A DNA stretch of 64,000 bases, from contig NC_014618.1 in assembly GCF_000164865.1 (NCBI RefSeq), positions 2,728,001 to 2,792,000 on the forward strand, written 5' to 3'. The notes beneath the pieces are model-generated. The model did no database searches and was not told where the DNA came from. It saw nothing but the letters and a program-made list of their open reading frames with translations. Source of the stretch: [Enterobacter] lignolyticus SCF1. GTDB lineage: Bacteria > Pseudomonadota > Gammaproteobacteria > Enterobacterales > Enterobacteriaceae. The translations under genes were made by a program, and so were the position numbers. Positions 16,483 to 24,750 of this stretch are shown here, piece after piece; within the stretch, counting starts at the first letter, position 1, and each line of letters begins with the position of its first letter.

Positions 16483-17649
16483 ATGCGCTACATGCGTCAT
16501 AGTTTATTACTCCTTAGCGCTGCGTTATTCAGCCCTCTGGCGACATCCGCCCAGAATACCGGCTGGCAGCAAACCGAAGCAGAGGCCCGCGGGCAAACGG
16601 TCTGGTTCAACGCCTGGGGCGGCGACCCGGCGGTCAACCGCTACCTCGACTGGGTGAGCGGTGAGGTCCGGCGCGACTACGCGATTGATTTACGCATAGT
16701 GCATATCGCCGACGCCGCCGATGCGGTTAAGCGTATTCAGACCGAGGCCCGCGCGGGACGCACGCACAATGGCTCCATTGACCTGCTGTGGGTGAACGGG
16801 GAAAACTTTCGCGCCCTGAAAACCGCCGGGCTGCTGAAAAGCGGCTGGGCGGAACAGCTGCCCAACTGGCGCTATGTCGATACGCAAAAACCGGTACGGG
16901 AAGATTTTTCCGTGCCAACCGACGGCGCTGAGTCGCCGTGGGGCAGCGCGCAGTTAACCTTTATCGCCCGGCGCAGCGACACGCCCGCGCCGCTGGCCGA
17001 TGCCGATGCGCTGCTGAGCTATGCCCGCGCGCACCCGGGCACCGTCACCTACCCCCGTCCGCCGGACTTCACCGGCACCGCGCTCCTTGAGCAGCTGCTG
17101 ATCTCCCTGACCACGCAGCCCGAGGCGCTCAAGCAGCCGCCGGACGACAACACCTTCGGGCGCGTCACCGCGCCGCTGTGGGCGTATCTTGACAAACTGC
17201 ATCCGAATTTATGGCGCAAAGGCACGGATTTCCCGGCATCGCCCGCGAAGATGGATGCGATGCTGGCGAACGGCGCGCTGCGCCTGTCGCTGACCTTTAA
17301 CCCGATGCACGCCCGGCAAAAAGTGAGCAGCGGCGAGCTGCCCGCCGACAGCTACGGCTTTGGCTTTACCCAGGGAATGCTCGGCAACGTGCATTTCGTG
17401 ACGATCCCCGCCAACGCGCCTGCGGCGGCGGGCGCACAGGTCGTCGCCAATTTCCTGCTGTCGCCCGCAGCGCAAAGCCGCAAAGCCGACCCGGCCGTCT
17501 GGGGCGACCCGACGGTACTGGACCCGGCGAAACTGCCCGCCCCGCCGCCGCACGCGGGCGATAAAACGCCGCCGGTGCTGGCGGAGCCGCATGCCGCCTG
17601 GGTCAACGCACTGGAGCAGGAATGGCTGCGCCGTTACGGCACGCATTAA
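16483..17649 (+). CDS. ynjB: YnjB, ABC transporter solute-binding protein
   Basis: 388 residues with a signal peptide ending near TSAQN (~24). A type 2 periplasmic binding protein: WFNAWGGDPAVNRYLDWV and DLLWVNGENFRALK resemble iron/thiamine/sulfate-binding families. The substrate of YnjBCD is not established. The start has GAGGA 6 bases upstream. It overlaps the permease gene ynjC by 28 bases, so the two are translationally linked. Confidence 0.92.
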   Translation: MRYMRHSLLLLSAALFSPLATSAQNTGWQQTEAEARGQTVWFNAWGGDPAVNRYLDWVSGEVRRDYAIDLRIVHIADAADAVKRIQTEARAGRTHNGSIDLLWVNGENFRALKTAGLLKSGWAEQLPNWRYVDTQKPVREDFSVPTDGAESPWGSAQLTFIARRSDTPAPLADADALLSYARAHPGTVTYPRPPDFTGTALLEQLLISLTTQPEALKQPPDDNTFGRVTAPLWAYLDKLHPNLWRKGTDFPASPAKMDAMLANGALRLSLTFNPMHARQKVSSGELPADSYGFGFTQGMLGNVHFVTIPANAPAAAGAQVVANFLLSPAAQSRKADPAVWGDPTVLDPAKLPAPPPHAGDKTPPVLAEPHAAWVNALEQEWLRRYGTH

Positions 17650-19157
17650 CCCTGCTGACGTGGGGCGCGGCAGGGATGCTTTACCTTCCCCTGATCCCGG
17701 GGGCGGGCCTGCTGCTGACGCCTGCGTTTTCGGCTGAGCACTGGCGGGCGCTGTTCGCCGACCCGCAGCTGCCGCAGGCCGTCGCCGCCACGCTGGTTTC
17801 GACGCTTATCGCCGTGGTGGGCGCGCTGCTTATCGCCCTGAGCGCGATCGCCGCCTGCTGGCCGTCGCGCCGCTGGCGGCAGCTCGCCTCGCGTCTGCCT
17901 CTGCTGCTGGCGGTTCCCCACGTCGCCTTCGCCACCTGCGCGCTGCTGCTGTTTGCCGAAGGCGGCGCGCTGTACCGCTGGCTGCCCTTTCTGAGCGCGG
18001 CACCGGACCGCTACGGCATCGGCGTCGGCTTTACCCTGGCGCTGAAAGAGAGCGGCTTTTTGCTGTGGGCTATCTACGCGCTGCTGGGCGAAAAGCGGCT
18101 GGCGGAGCAGGCCATGGTGCTGCAAAGTCAGGGCTATGGCCGCTGGCAGTGCCTGGCCTGGCTTGTGCTGCCGCAGTTGATGCCGCAGCTGCGCGTCGTG
18201 CTGCTGGCGACCACCGCCTGGACGCTGTCGGTGGTGGATGTTGCGCTGGTATTAGGGCCGGGAAACCCGCCGACGCTGGCGGTGCTCGCCTGGCAATGGC
18301 TGTCGCAGGGCGACGATGCGCAGCAGGCTAAAGGGGCGCTCGCCTGCCTGCTGCTGCTGGCCTTACTGGCCGTCATCACGCTGCTGGCGCTGGCGCTGTG
18401 GCGCGGCTGGCGGCGCCGGGTGCCTGATTTTCGCGGCGTGCGCCATCCCCGCCCGCTGGCGCTGCCGGGGCGCTTTTTTTCCCTCTTTCTGCCCCTTTGC
18501 GGCCTGCTGTGCGTCATCGTGCTGGCATTAACCTCACGGCTGACGGCGCCGTCGCCCGAGAGCCTGCTCAACAGCCTGTGGCTGGGCGCGCTGTCGACGC
18601 TGCTCGGCGCTCTGCTGTGCCTGGCCTGGCTTGAGCTCGGCCATTCGCGCCTGAACATTGTTATCTGGCTGCCGCTGATTCTGCCCGCGCTGCCGCTGGT
18701 GGCCGGTCAGTATCAGCTGGCGCTGCGGGGCGCACTCGACGGCCAGCGGCTGACCGTGCTGTGGGGACATCTGCTGTGGGTGTTCCCGTGGATGCTGTTC
18801 GTCATGGCGCCCGCCTGGCGGCGCATCGACCCGCGCCTGACGCTGGTGGCCCGCACGCTGGGCTGGCGGCGCGGGCGGATATTCTGGCTGGTACTGTGCC
18901 CGCAGATGCTGCGTCCGCTGCTTTCGGCGCTAGCGGTAGGCTTTTCAGTGAGCATTGCGCAATACTTACCCACGCTCTGGCTCGGCGGCGGGCGCGTCAC
19001 GACCCTGACCACCGACGCGGTGGCGCTGAGCAGCGGTGGAGACACCGCCCTGCTGGCGGCCGAGGCGCTGTGGCAGCTGCTGCTGCCCGCCGCCGCGTTT
19101 TTACTGTTCGCCCTGCTGCTGCGTCTGGCGGGCCACTACCGACAAGGACTCCGCTGA
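17622..19157 (+). CDS. ynjC: YnjC, ABC transporter permease
   Basis: 511 residues (the E. coli protein is of similar length), about 12 membrane segments in two halves, as in duplicated BPD permeases such as ThiP and FbpB. Each half has an EAA-like loop: LLGEKRLAEQAMVLQSQGYGRWQ (~150-172) and LTLVARTLGWRRGRIF (~405-420). The ATG at 17622 has GGAG 5 bases upstream within ynjB. The stop overlaps the ynjD start (TGATG). Confidence 0.92.
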   Translation: MAAPLRHALTLLTWGAAGMLYLPLIPGAGLLLTPAFSAEHWRALFADPQLPQAVAATLVSTLIAVVGALLIALSAIAACWPSRRWRQLASRLPLLLAVPHVAFATCALLLFAEGGALYRWLPFLSAAPDRYGIGVGFTLALKESGFLLWAIYALLGEKRLAEQAMVLQSQGYGRWQCLAWLVLPQLMPQLRVVLLATTAWTLSVVDVALVLGPGNPPTLAVLAWQWLSQGDDAQQAKGALACLLLLALLAVITLLALALWRGWRRRVPDFRGVRHPRPLALPGRFFSLFLPLCGLLCVIVLALTSRLTAPSPESLLNSLWLGALSTLLGALLCLAWLELGHSRLNIVIWLPLILPALPLVAGQYQLALRGALDGQRLTVLWGHLLWVFPWMLFVMAPAWRRIDPRLTLVARTLGWRRGRIFWLVLCPQMLRPLLSALAVGFSVSIAQYLPTLWLGGGRVTTLTTDAVALSSGGDTALLAAEALWQLLLPAAAFLLFALLLRLAGHYRQGLR

Positions 19158-19789
19158 TGCTTCGCGCTTTACAGGTTTCATTAACCCTGGCGGGACGCCC
19201 GCTGCTGCGCAACGTCAGTTTTGACGTCAGCCCGGGGGAGGCGCTCACCCTGATGGGCGCCTCCGGCAGCGGGAAATCCACCCTGTTCGCGTGGATGGCG
19301 GGCGCCCTGCCCGACGCCTTTAGCGCCGAGGGCGAGCTCTGGCTTAACGGCGAACGCCGCGATACGCTGCCGACCCACGCCCGGCATATCGGCATTCTGT
19401 TTCAGGATGCGCTGCTGTTCGACCACTTCAGCGTCGGGCAAAACCTGTTGCTGGCGCTGCCCGCCGCCATCCGGGGCCGCGCGCGTCGCGCGGCGGTAGA
19501 TGCGGCGCTGGAAAACGCCGGGCTCGGCGGCTTTTATTCCCGCGATCCGGCCACGCTCTCCGGCGGCCAGCGCGCCCGGGTGGCGCTGCTGCGGGCGATG
19601 CTGGCGCAGCCGCAGGCCCTGCTGATGGATGAGCCGTTCAGCCGCCTCGACGCCGGGCTTCGCGACAGCTTTCGCCAGTGGGTGTTCGCCGAGCTGAAGC
19701 GGCTGTCTATTCCGGTGGTGCTGGTGACCCACGACGCCGCGGATATTCCCCCCGGCGGACGCTGCCTGCAGCTTGAAAGCTGGTGCTAA
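19157..19789 (+). CDS. ynjD: YnjD, ABC transporter ATPase
   Basis: 210 residues. Walker A is GASGSGKS (~35-42), the signature LSGGQRARVALLRA (~134) and Walker B ALLMDEPFSRLD (~155), followed by the H-loop VLVTHDA. The ATG at 19157 overlaps the ynjC stop, so the open frame upstream is not used. It energises the YnjBC importer. Confidence 0.94.
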   Translation: MLRALQVSLTLAGRPLLRNVSFDVSPGEALTLMGASGSGKSTLFAWMAGALPDAFSAEGELWLNGERRDTLPTHARHIGILFQDALLFDHFSVGQNLLLALPAAIRGRARRAAVDAALENAGLGGFYSRDPATLSGGQRARVALLRAMLAQPQALLMDEPFSRLDAGLRDSFRQWVFAELKRLSIPVVLVTHDAADIPPGGRCLQLESWC

Positions 19790-19830
19790 ACTGCGCCAGC
19801 GCAATGTTTTTCCTTATTCTGGAGTTCAGA

Positions 19831-19941
19831 ATGACGCTTCCACAAACTACCGTCGGGCAATTCGATGAAACGTGTTTCTCAACTGACCGCGCTGGCCCTG
19901 CTGATCGGGCTGACCTCTACCGCCTCCTCCTTTGCTGCTGA
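19831..19941 (+). other. Possible 36-codon leader frame overlapping the ynjE start
   Basis: ATG at 19831 is preceded by GGAG 6 bases upstream, a better ribosome site than that of ynjE. The frame runs 36 codons to TGA at 19939-19941 and spans the ynjE ATG in another frame. It could couple or dampen ynjE translation, or be chance. Confidence 0.3.
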
Positions 19942-21175
19942 TATGTCCTCCTCGTTATCGCTCAGCCAGCTACAGCAGAAAAACGGGATCGCTATCGATA
20001 CCCGACCGAGCGCCTTTTACAACGGCTGGCCGCAAACCCTGAAGGGCACCGAAGGCCATGAGCCTGCGGCTCTGAACCTGTCCGCCAGCTGGCTTTCCGC
20101 GATGAGCGACGCGCAGCTTGCCGCCTGGATCAAGCAGCATCAGCTGAAGCCGCAGACCCCGCTGGCGCTGTACGGTGACGATCGCGATAACCCGGCCGTC
20201 GCTGAACGGTTGAAAAAAGCGGGCATGACCCACGTGACGCTGCTGAGCGACGCGCTGCAGCAGCCTGCGCGGCTGCAAAAGCTCGCCCATTTCGAACAGC
20301 TGGTTTACCCGCAGTGGCTGCACGACCTGCAGCAGGGTAAAACCGTCGCCGCCGCCCCGGCTGGTGAATGGAAGGTGATTGAAGCCGCCTGGGGCGCGCC
20401 GAAATTCTACCTGCTGAACCACATTCCGGGCGCCGACTATATCGACACCAATGAGGTCGAAAGCGAACCGCTGTGGAATAAAGTCTCCGACGCCGACCTC
20501 AAGGCAATGATGGCCAAACACGGCATCCGCCATGACACCACCGTGATCCTCTACGGCCGCGACGTCTACGCCGCCGCCCGCGTGGCGCAGATCCTGCTGT
20601 ATGCCGGGGTGAAAGACGTGCGGCTGCTGGACGGCGGCTGGCAGGCCTGGTCCGACGCCGGGCTGCCGGTCGAGCGCGGCACGCCGGGCGGCGTGAAGCC
20701 CGCGCCGGACTTTGGCGCGCCGATCCCCGGCCAGCCGCAGCTGATGCTGGATATGCAGCAGGCGCGCGGCCTGCTGCACCGTCAGGACGCCTCGCTGGTC
20801 AGCATTCGTTCGTGGCCGGAGTTTATCGGCAGCACCAGCGGCTACAGCTACATTAAGCCGAAGGGCGAGATCGCCGGCGCCCGCTGGGGCCATGCGGGCA
20901 GCGACGCCACGCACATGGAGGATTTCCACAACCCGGACGGCACCATGCGCAGCGCCGACGACATCACGGCGATGTGGAGCGCCTGGCATATCCAGCCTTC
21001 TCAGCAGGTCGCGTTCTACTGCGGCACCGGCTGGCGCGCCTCTGAGGCCTTTATGTACGCGCGCGCCATGGGCTGGCCGCACGTCGCAGTGTACGACGGC
21101 GGCTGGTATGAATGGAGCATGGATGCCAAAAACCCGGTCAGCCGCGGCGAACGCGGGCCGGACAGCACGCTGTAA
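19865..21175 (+). CDS. ynjE: YnjE, three-domain rhodanese (thiosulfate sulfurtransferase)
   Basis: 436 residues, very close to E. coli YnjE. A signal peptide (~1-24) exports it to the periplasm. It has three rhodanese domains (~35-155, 165-285, 295-425). The active cysteine is in the last, in FYCGTGWRASE (~385); the motif is CGTGWR rather than the usual six-residue loop. It transfers sulfane sulfur from thiosulfate. Its place behind ynjBCD suggests the importer may concern a sulfur compound. The start follows homology; its own ribosome site is poor. Confidence 0.95.
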   Translation: MKRVSQLTALALLIGLTSTASSFAADMSSSLSLSQLQQKNGIAIDTRPSAFYNGWPQTLKGTEGHEPAALNLSASWLSAMSDAQLAAWIKQHQLKPQTPLALYGDDRDNPAVAERLKKAGMTHVTLLSDALQQPARLQKLAHFEQLVYPQWLHDLQQGKTVAAAPAGEWKVIEAAWGAPKFYLLNHIPGADYIDTNEVESEPLWNKVSDADLKAMMAKHGIRHDTTVILYGRDVYAAARVAQILLYAGVKDVRLLDGGWQAWSDAGLPVERGTPGGVKPAPDFGAPIPGQPQLMLDMQQARGLLHRQDASLVSIRSWPEFIGSTSGYSYIKPKGEIAGARWGHAGSDATHMEDFHNPDGTMRSADDITAMWSAWHIQPSQQVAFYCGTGWRASEAFMYARAMGWPHVAVYDGGWYEWSMDAKNPVSRGERGPDSTL

Positions 21176-21183
21176 TCCGCTTC

Positions 21184-21210
21184 ACCCGGCAGCGGTTATC
21201 CCTGCCGGGT
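21184..21210. terminator. Hairpin between convergent ynjE and ynjF
   Basis: ACCCGGCAG (21184-21192) pairs with CTGCCGGGT (21202-21210), loop of 9. Only TT follows, so it is a weak bidirectional terminator overlapping the last ynjF codons. Confidence 0.5.
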
Positions 21211-21822
21211 TTCCAGACCTTTCAACGTCACGTAGCCGCTCCACACCCGGGTAAAGGTCGTCAGCCAGCACAGCGCGCCGAACACCCACGCAAACCACGT
21301 AAACAGCGCAGGAAACAGGCAGCTCAGCCCGAACAGCAGCATCGTTTCGCTCCCCTCCGTCAGCCCGCCAAGGTAGTAAAATGATTTGTGCGCATAGCCT
21401 GGATTATCGAGCTGATGCTTCGCCGCGAGCGCGGCAAAGGCGAGAAAGCTGCTGCCGGTGCCGATAAAGGCGAACAGCAGCCAGCTGCCCGGCAGCGCGT
21501 TATGCAGCGGATCGGCGAGAATAAAGCCAAACGGCACCAGCGCGTAGAACAGAAAATCCAGCGCGATATCCAGAAACCCGCCGGCATCGCTTAAGCCCCG
21601 ACGCCGTGCCAGCGCGCCGTCAAGGCCGTCCATCAGGCGGTTGATCGCAATGGCGGCCAGCGCCGCGCCGTACCAGCCCAGCGCCAGAAACGGCAGCGCC
21701 AGCACGCCGACGGCAAACCCCACCAGCGTCAGGCCGTCCGGCGAGACGCCCGGGCGATCCAGCAGCGCGGCGAGGCGGTTGAGGCCCGGTTTGACCCGCG
21801 GATGAAGATGTTTATCCAGCAT
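21196..21822 (-). CDS. ynjF: YnjF, CDP-alcohol phosphatidyltransferase family
   Basis: 208 residues. The CDP-alcohol transferase motif DGLDGALARRRGLSDAGGFLD (D-G-x2-A-R-x8-G-x3-D-x3-D) is intact at ~66-86, and about five membrane helices follow. It should make a phospholipid-type bond at the inner membrane; the acceptor alcohol is not known. The ATG at 21822 matches the E. coli N-terminus (MLDKHLHPR). It lies 11 bases inside the end of the ynjA homologue, so both are probably one transcript. Confidence 0.93.
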   Translation of the reverse strand: MLDKHLHPRVKPGLNRLAALLDRPGVSPDGLTLVGFAVGVLALPFLALGWYGAALAAIAINRLMDGLDGALARRRGLSDAGGFLDIALDFLFYALVPFGFILADPLHNALPGSWLLFAFIGTGSSFLAFAALAAKHQLDNPGYAHKSFYYLGGLTEGSETMLLFGLSCLFPALFTWFAWVFGALCWLTTFTRVWSGYVTLKGLETRQG

Positions 21823-22381
21823 GCGGCGGCCTTTGGCTGTCGCACAGCCCCTGCGAGGGGATATCCAGCGCCGCATTGAACCGCGCCGACAGATTCTGAA
21901 ACGCGATAAGCGCGGTCATTTCGGCGATCGCATCATCGGAATAATGCTGCTTCAGCGCCGCTTTTTGCGCGTCAGTGACGACGGGCGGCGTGGCGGTCAC
22001 GGCGTCGGCATACGCCAGCGCCGCGCGCTCTTCCTCGCTGAACAGCGCCGAACGCGGCCAGTCCGCTACCGCCTGCACCTTTTCCAGCGCATTGCAGCGC
22101 TCGGCAAGACGCAGGCTGTTGGCATCAATACAGAACGCGCAGCGGCACTGCTGCGACACCCGCGTCATCAGCAGCGCCCGCAGCTCCGGCGCAAGCCGCG
22201 CGCGTCGGCGCTCCAGCCAGCCGACAAACAGCGCCACCAGCCAGAACAGACGCGGCATGCGTCCCCACCAGCGCGTTGGGTTAAGGGTGTCGCCATAGTG
22301 CTTCTTCTGCAGATGCACAATCGGCGACAGCGAGGCGGGAATATCGTCAAGCGGCGGTATCCAGGGCGTGGTGTTTTTCAC
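21812..22381 (-). CDS. ynjA: YnjA-like carboxymuconolactone decarboxylase-family protein
   Basis: 189 residues from the GTG at 22381, which has CAGGAG about 7 bases upstream. It matches E. coli YnjA along its length (HYGDTLNPTRWWGRMP, FVGWLERRRA, LIAFQNLSARFNAALDIPSQGLC). AhpD-like fold with the CxxC pair RCAFCID at ~84-87, suggesting peroxide or thiol redox chemistry. In E. coli ynjA lies between ydjZ and ynjB on the other strand; here it is upstream of ynjF and overlaps it by 11 bases. Confidence 0.9.
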   Translation of the reverse strand: MKNTTPWIPPLDDIPASLSPIVHLQKKHYGDTLNPTRWWGRMPRLFWLVALFVGWLERRRARLAPELRALLMTRVSQQCRCAFCIDANSLRLAERCNALEKVQAVADWPRSALFSEEERAALAYADAVTATPPVVTDAQKAALKQHYSDDAIAEMTALIAFQNLSARFNAALDIPSQGLCDSQRPPHAG

Positions 22382-22459
22382 CCGAAAACTCCTGCGGTTC
22401 TTTAGCGAAATCAAAGTCCAGGATAGTATGGCATCCCCCGTAAGGAAACGTTGACCCCG

Positions 22460-22876
22460 ATGCTAAAAACGATTGATGTTGTTGCCGCGATTATCGAACA
22501 GGATGGCCAAATTCTGCTGGCCCAGCGCCCGCCCCATGCCGATCAGGCCGGGCTATGGGAGTTTCCCGGCGGTAAGGTTGAGGCGAACGAAAGCCAGCCG
22601 CAGGCGCTGATTCGCGAGCTGCGCGAAGAGCTGGGCATTGAGGCCGAACCTGCGCGCTATATCGCCAGCCACCGGCGCGAGGTTTCAGGGCGCATTATCC
22701 ATCTTCACGCCTGGCACGTGCCGGTGTTTCACGGAACCCTCGTCGCCCACGAGCACAGCCAGCTGGTCTGGACCGCGCCCGGGCAGGCGTTTGACTGGGA
22801 TCTCGCCCCGGCTGACGTTCCGCTGCTGACGGCGTTTATTGCCTTACGCGACGCCAGACCAGCGGATTGGTGCTGA
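22460..22876 (+). CDS. nudG: CTP/5-hydroxy-CTP pyrophosphatase NudG
   Basis: 138 residues. A complete Nudix box, G-x5-E-x7-RELREELGI, lies at ~37-59 (GGKVEANESQPQALIRELRE). It hydrolyses damaged pyrimidine dNTPs such as 5-hydroxy-dCTP. The ATG at 22460 fits E. coli NudG; an in-frame TTG at 22451 is closer to the AAGGA ribosome site and could be used. The last 41 bases overlap ynjH on the other strand. Confidence 0.93.
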   Translation: MLKTIDVVAAIIEQDGQILLAQRPPHADQAGLWEFPGGKVEANESQPQALIRELREELGIEAEPARYIASHRREVSGRIIHLHAWHVPVFHGTLVAHEHSQLVWTAPGQAFDWDLAPADVPLLTAFIALRDARPADWC

Positions 22877-23123
22877 TGGTTTTCTCATCGCGCTGGCACT
22901 GCAGCAGCACCCCTTCGGCTTTGATCACCGCCCCTTCCGAGTAGTTCTGGTTCTCATAGATGCAGCACTGGGAACAGGGCTGCGCCTGCTGTGTATTCCC
23001 GCTATTGCTGAACACTTCAGGCGGTACGTTCACCTGAACATCCGGGCGAAGACGCTGGTCGGCCAGCACGCTCGCGCTCATCGTCAGCGCCAGCAATGCC
23101 GTCAGTAATCGTGTCATTTTCAT
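22836..23123 (-). CDS. ynjH: YnjH, DUF1496 secreted protein
   Basis: 95 residues with a signal peptide (~1-22, ending SVLADQ). A CSQCCIYENQNYSEG motif holds three of the cysteines; they may form disulfides in the periplasm. Close to the ~90-residue E. coli YnjH. Function unknown. Convergent with nudG, with a 41-base overlap. Confidence 0.88.
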   Translation of the reverse strand: MKMTRLLTALLALTMSASVLADQRLRPDVQVNVPPEVFSNSGNTQQAQPCSQCCIYENQNYSEGAVIKAEGVLLQCQRDEKTISTNPLVWRRVRQ

Positions 23124-23183
23124 TCCTTGTTGAAGAAGCTCTTTTTACTATATCGGCTCAGGACGACACTCTCTTAAATTTTT

Positions 23184-23210
23184 CCGGTCATCGCTTTTGG
23201 TTATGACCGG
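23184..23210. repeat. Inverted repeat upstream of gdhA
   Basis: CCGGTCAT (23184-23191) and ATGACCGG (23203-23210) form a perfect 8-bp inverted repeat with 11 bases between. It lies between the divergent ynjH and gdhA genes and could be an operator or a transcript hairpin. Confidence 0.45.
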
Positions 23211-23249
23211 GCGCCGGTTATAAATTTTCCCTCGCCGACCGATTTTTCC

Positions 23250-23280
23250 TTGCCTGCCGCTGCGCTCAGGGTGATATAGT
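23250..23280 (+). promoter_or_regulatory. Possible gdhA promoter
   Basis: TATAGT at 23275-23280 as -10 with TTGCCT at 23250-23255 as -35; the spacer of 19 is long. It lies 76 bases before the gdhA ATG. Confidence 0.35.
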
Positions 23281-23355
23281 CGAAAAAAACATAAGAATTT
23301 CACTGACAAACACGACAATAACAAACGCTCACAATCATAAGAGGAAATTATTACG

Positions 23356-24699
23356 ATGGATCAGGTACCTTCTCTGGAGACATTTCTTAACCATGTACAG
23401 CTGCGCGACCCGCACCAGCCGGAGTTCGCGCAGGCGGTACGTGAGGTCATGACCACCCTGTGGCCGTTCCTTGAGCAGAATCCGCGCTATCGCCAGATGG
23501 CCCTGCTGGAGCGGCTGGTTGAGCCGGAGCGCGTGATTCAGTTCCGCGTCACCTGGGTGGACGACCGCAACCAGGTGCAGGTCAACCGCGCCTGGCGCGT
23601 ACAGTTCAGCTCGGCGATCGGCCCCTTTAAGGGCGGTATGCGCTTTCACCCTTCCGTGAATCTGTCGATCCTCAAGTTCCTCGGCTTTGAGCAAACCTTT
23701 AAAAACGCCCTGACCACCCTGCCGATGGGTGGCGGTAAAGGCGGCAGCGACTTCGATCCGAAAGGCAAAAGCGAAGGCGAAATCATGCGCTTTTGCCAGG
23801 CGCTGATGACCGAACTGTATCGCCATCTGGGCGCGGATACCGACGTCCCGGCGGGGGATATCGGCGTTGGCGGACGTGAAGTCGGCTTTATGGCCGGGAT
23901 GATGAAAAAGCTGTCGAACAATACCGCCTGCGTCTTCACCGGCAAGGGGCTGTCGTTTGGTGGCAGCCTGATCCGCCCTGAAGCGACCGGCTACGGGCTT
24001 ATTTATTTCACCGACGCCATGCTCAAACGCCACGGCCTCGGCTTTGAAGGCATGCGCGTGGCGGTGTCCGGCTCCGGCAACGTGGCGCAATACGCCATCG
24101 AAAAAGCCATGGCGCTGGGCGCACGCGTGGTCACCGCCTCAGACTCCAGCGGCACCGTCGTCGATGAAGCCGGGTTTACCGCCGAGAAGCTGGCGCGCCT
24201 GACGGCGATTAAAACCAGCCGCGACGGCCGCGTGGCCGATTACGCCCGCGAGTTCGGCCTGCCGTATCTTGCAGGCCAGCAGCCGTGGTCGGTGCCGGTG
24301 GATATCGCGCTACCGTGCGCGACGCAGAACGAGCTGGACGTGGACGCCGCGCGAACCCTTATCGCTAACGGCGTGAAGGCCGTAGCGGAAGGCGCCAATA
24401 TGCCAACCACCATCGCCGCCACCGACCTGTTCCTCGACGCGGGCGTGCTGTTTGCCCCGGGCAAAGCGGCAAACGCCGGCGGCGTGGCGACCTCCGGGCT
24501 TGAAATGGCGCAAAACGCCGCGCGACTGGGCTGGAAGGCGGAGAAAGTGGACGCCCGTCTGCACCACATCATGCTGGATATCCACCAGGCCTGCGTGGCC
24601 TACGGCGGCGAAGGCAAGCAGACGCACTATGTGCGCGGTGCCAATATTGCGGGCTTCGTGAAGGTCGCCGACGCGATGATTGGGCAAGGGGTGATTTAA
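23356..24699 (+). CDS. gdhA: NADP-specific glutamate dehydrogenase
   Basis: 447 residues, the E. coli length, with near-identical blocks throughout. Substrate-binding lysines are in GPFKGGMRFHPS and PMGGGKGGSDFDPKGKS (~113-133), and the Rossmann fold in GSGNVAQYAIEKAM (~238). It aminates 2-oxoglutarate with NADPH and ammonium, the high-ammonia route of assimilation. The start has AGAGGAAAT-type ribosome sequence upstream. Confidence 0.98.
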   Translation: MDQVPSLETFLNHVQLRDPHQPEFAQAVREVMTTLWPFLEQNPRYRQMALLERLVEPERVIQFRVTWVDDRNQVQVNRAWRVQFSSAIGPFKGGMRFHPSVNLSILKFLGFEQTFKNALTTLPMGGGKGGSDFDPKGKSEGEIMRFCQALMTELYRHLGADTDVPAGDIGVGGREVGFMAGMMKKLSNNTACVFTGKGLSFGGSLIRPEATGYGLIYFTDAMLKRHGLGFEGMRVAVSGSGNVAQYAIEKAMALGARVVTASDSSGTVVDEAGFTAEKLARLTAIKTSRDGRVADYAREFGLPYLAGQQPWSVPVDIALPCATQNELDVDAARTLIANGVKAVAEGANMPTTIAATDLFLDAGVLFAPGKAANAGGVATSGLEMAQNAARLGWKAEKVDARLHHIMLDIHQACVAYGGEGKQTHYVRGANIAGFVKVADAMIGQGVI

Positions 24700-24715
24700 T
24701 CACGCTGCGGGTCAC

Positions 24716-24747
24716 AGAGGGATTCAGATAAGAATCCCTCTTTTTTT
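24716..24747 (+). terminator. Rho-independent terminator of gdhA
   Basis: AGAGGGATTC (24716-24725) pairs with GAATCCCTCT (24732-24741), followed by TTTTTTT. The convergent yfeW-like gene ends four bases later. Confidence 0.9.
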
Positions 24748-24750
24748 GTC

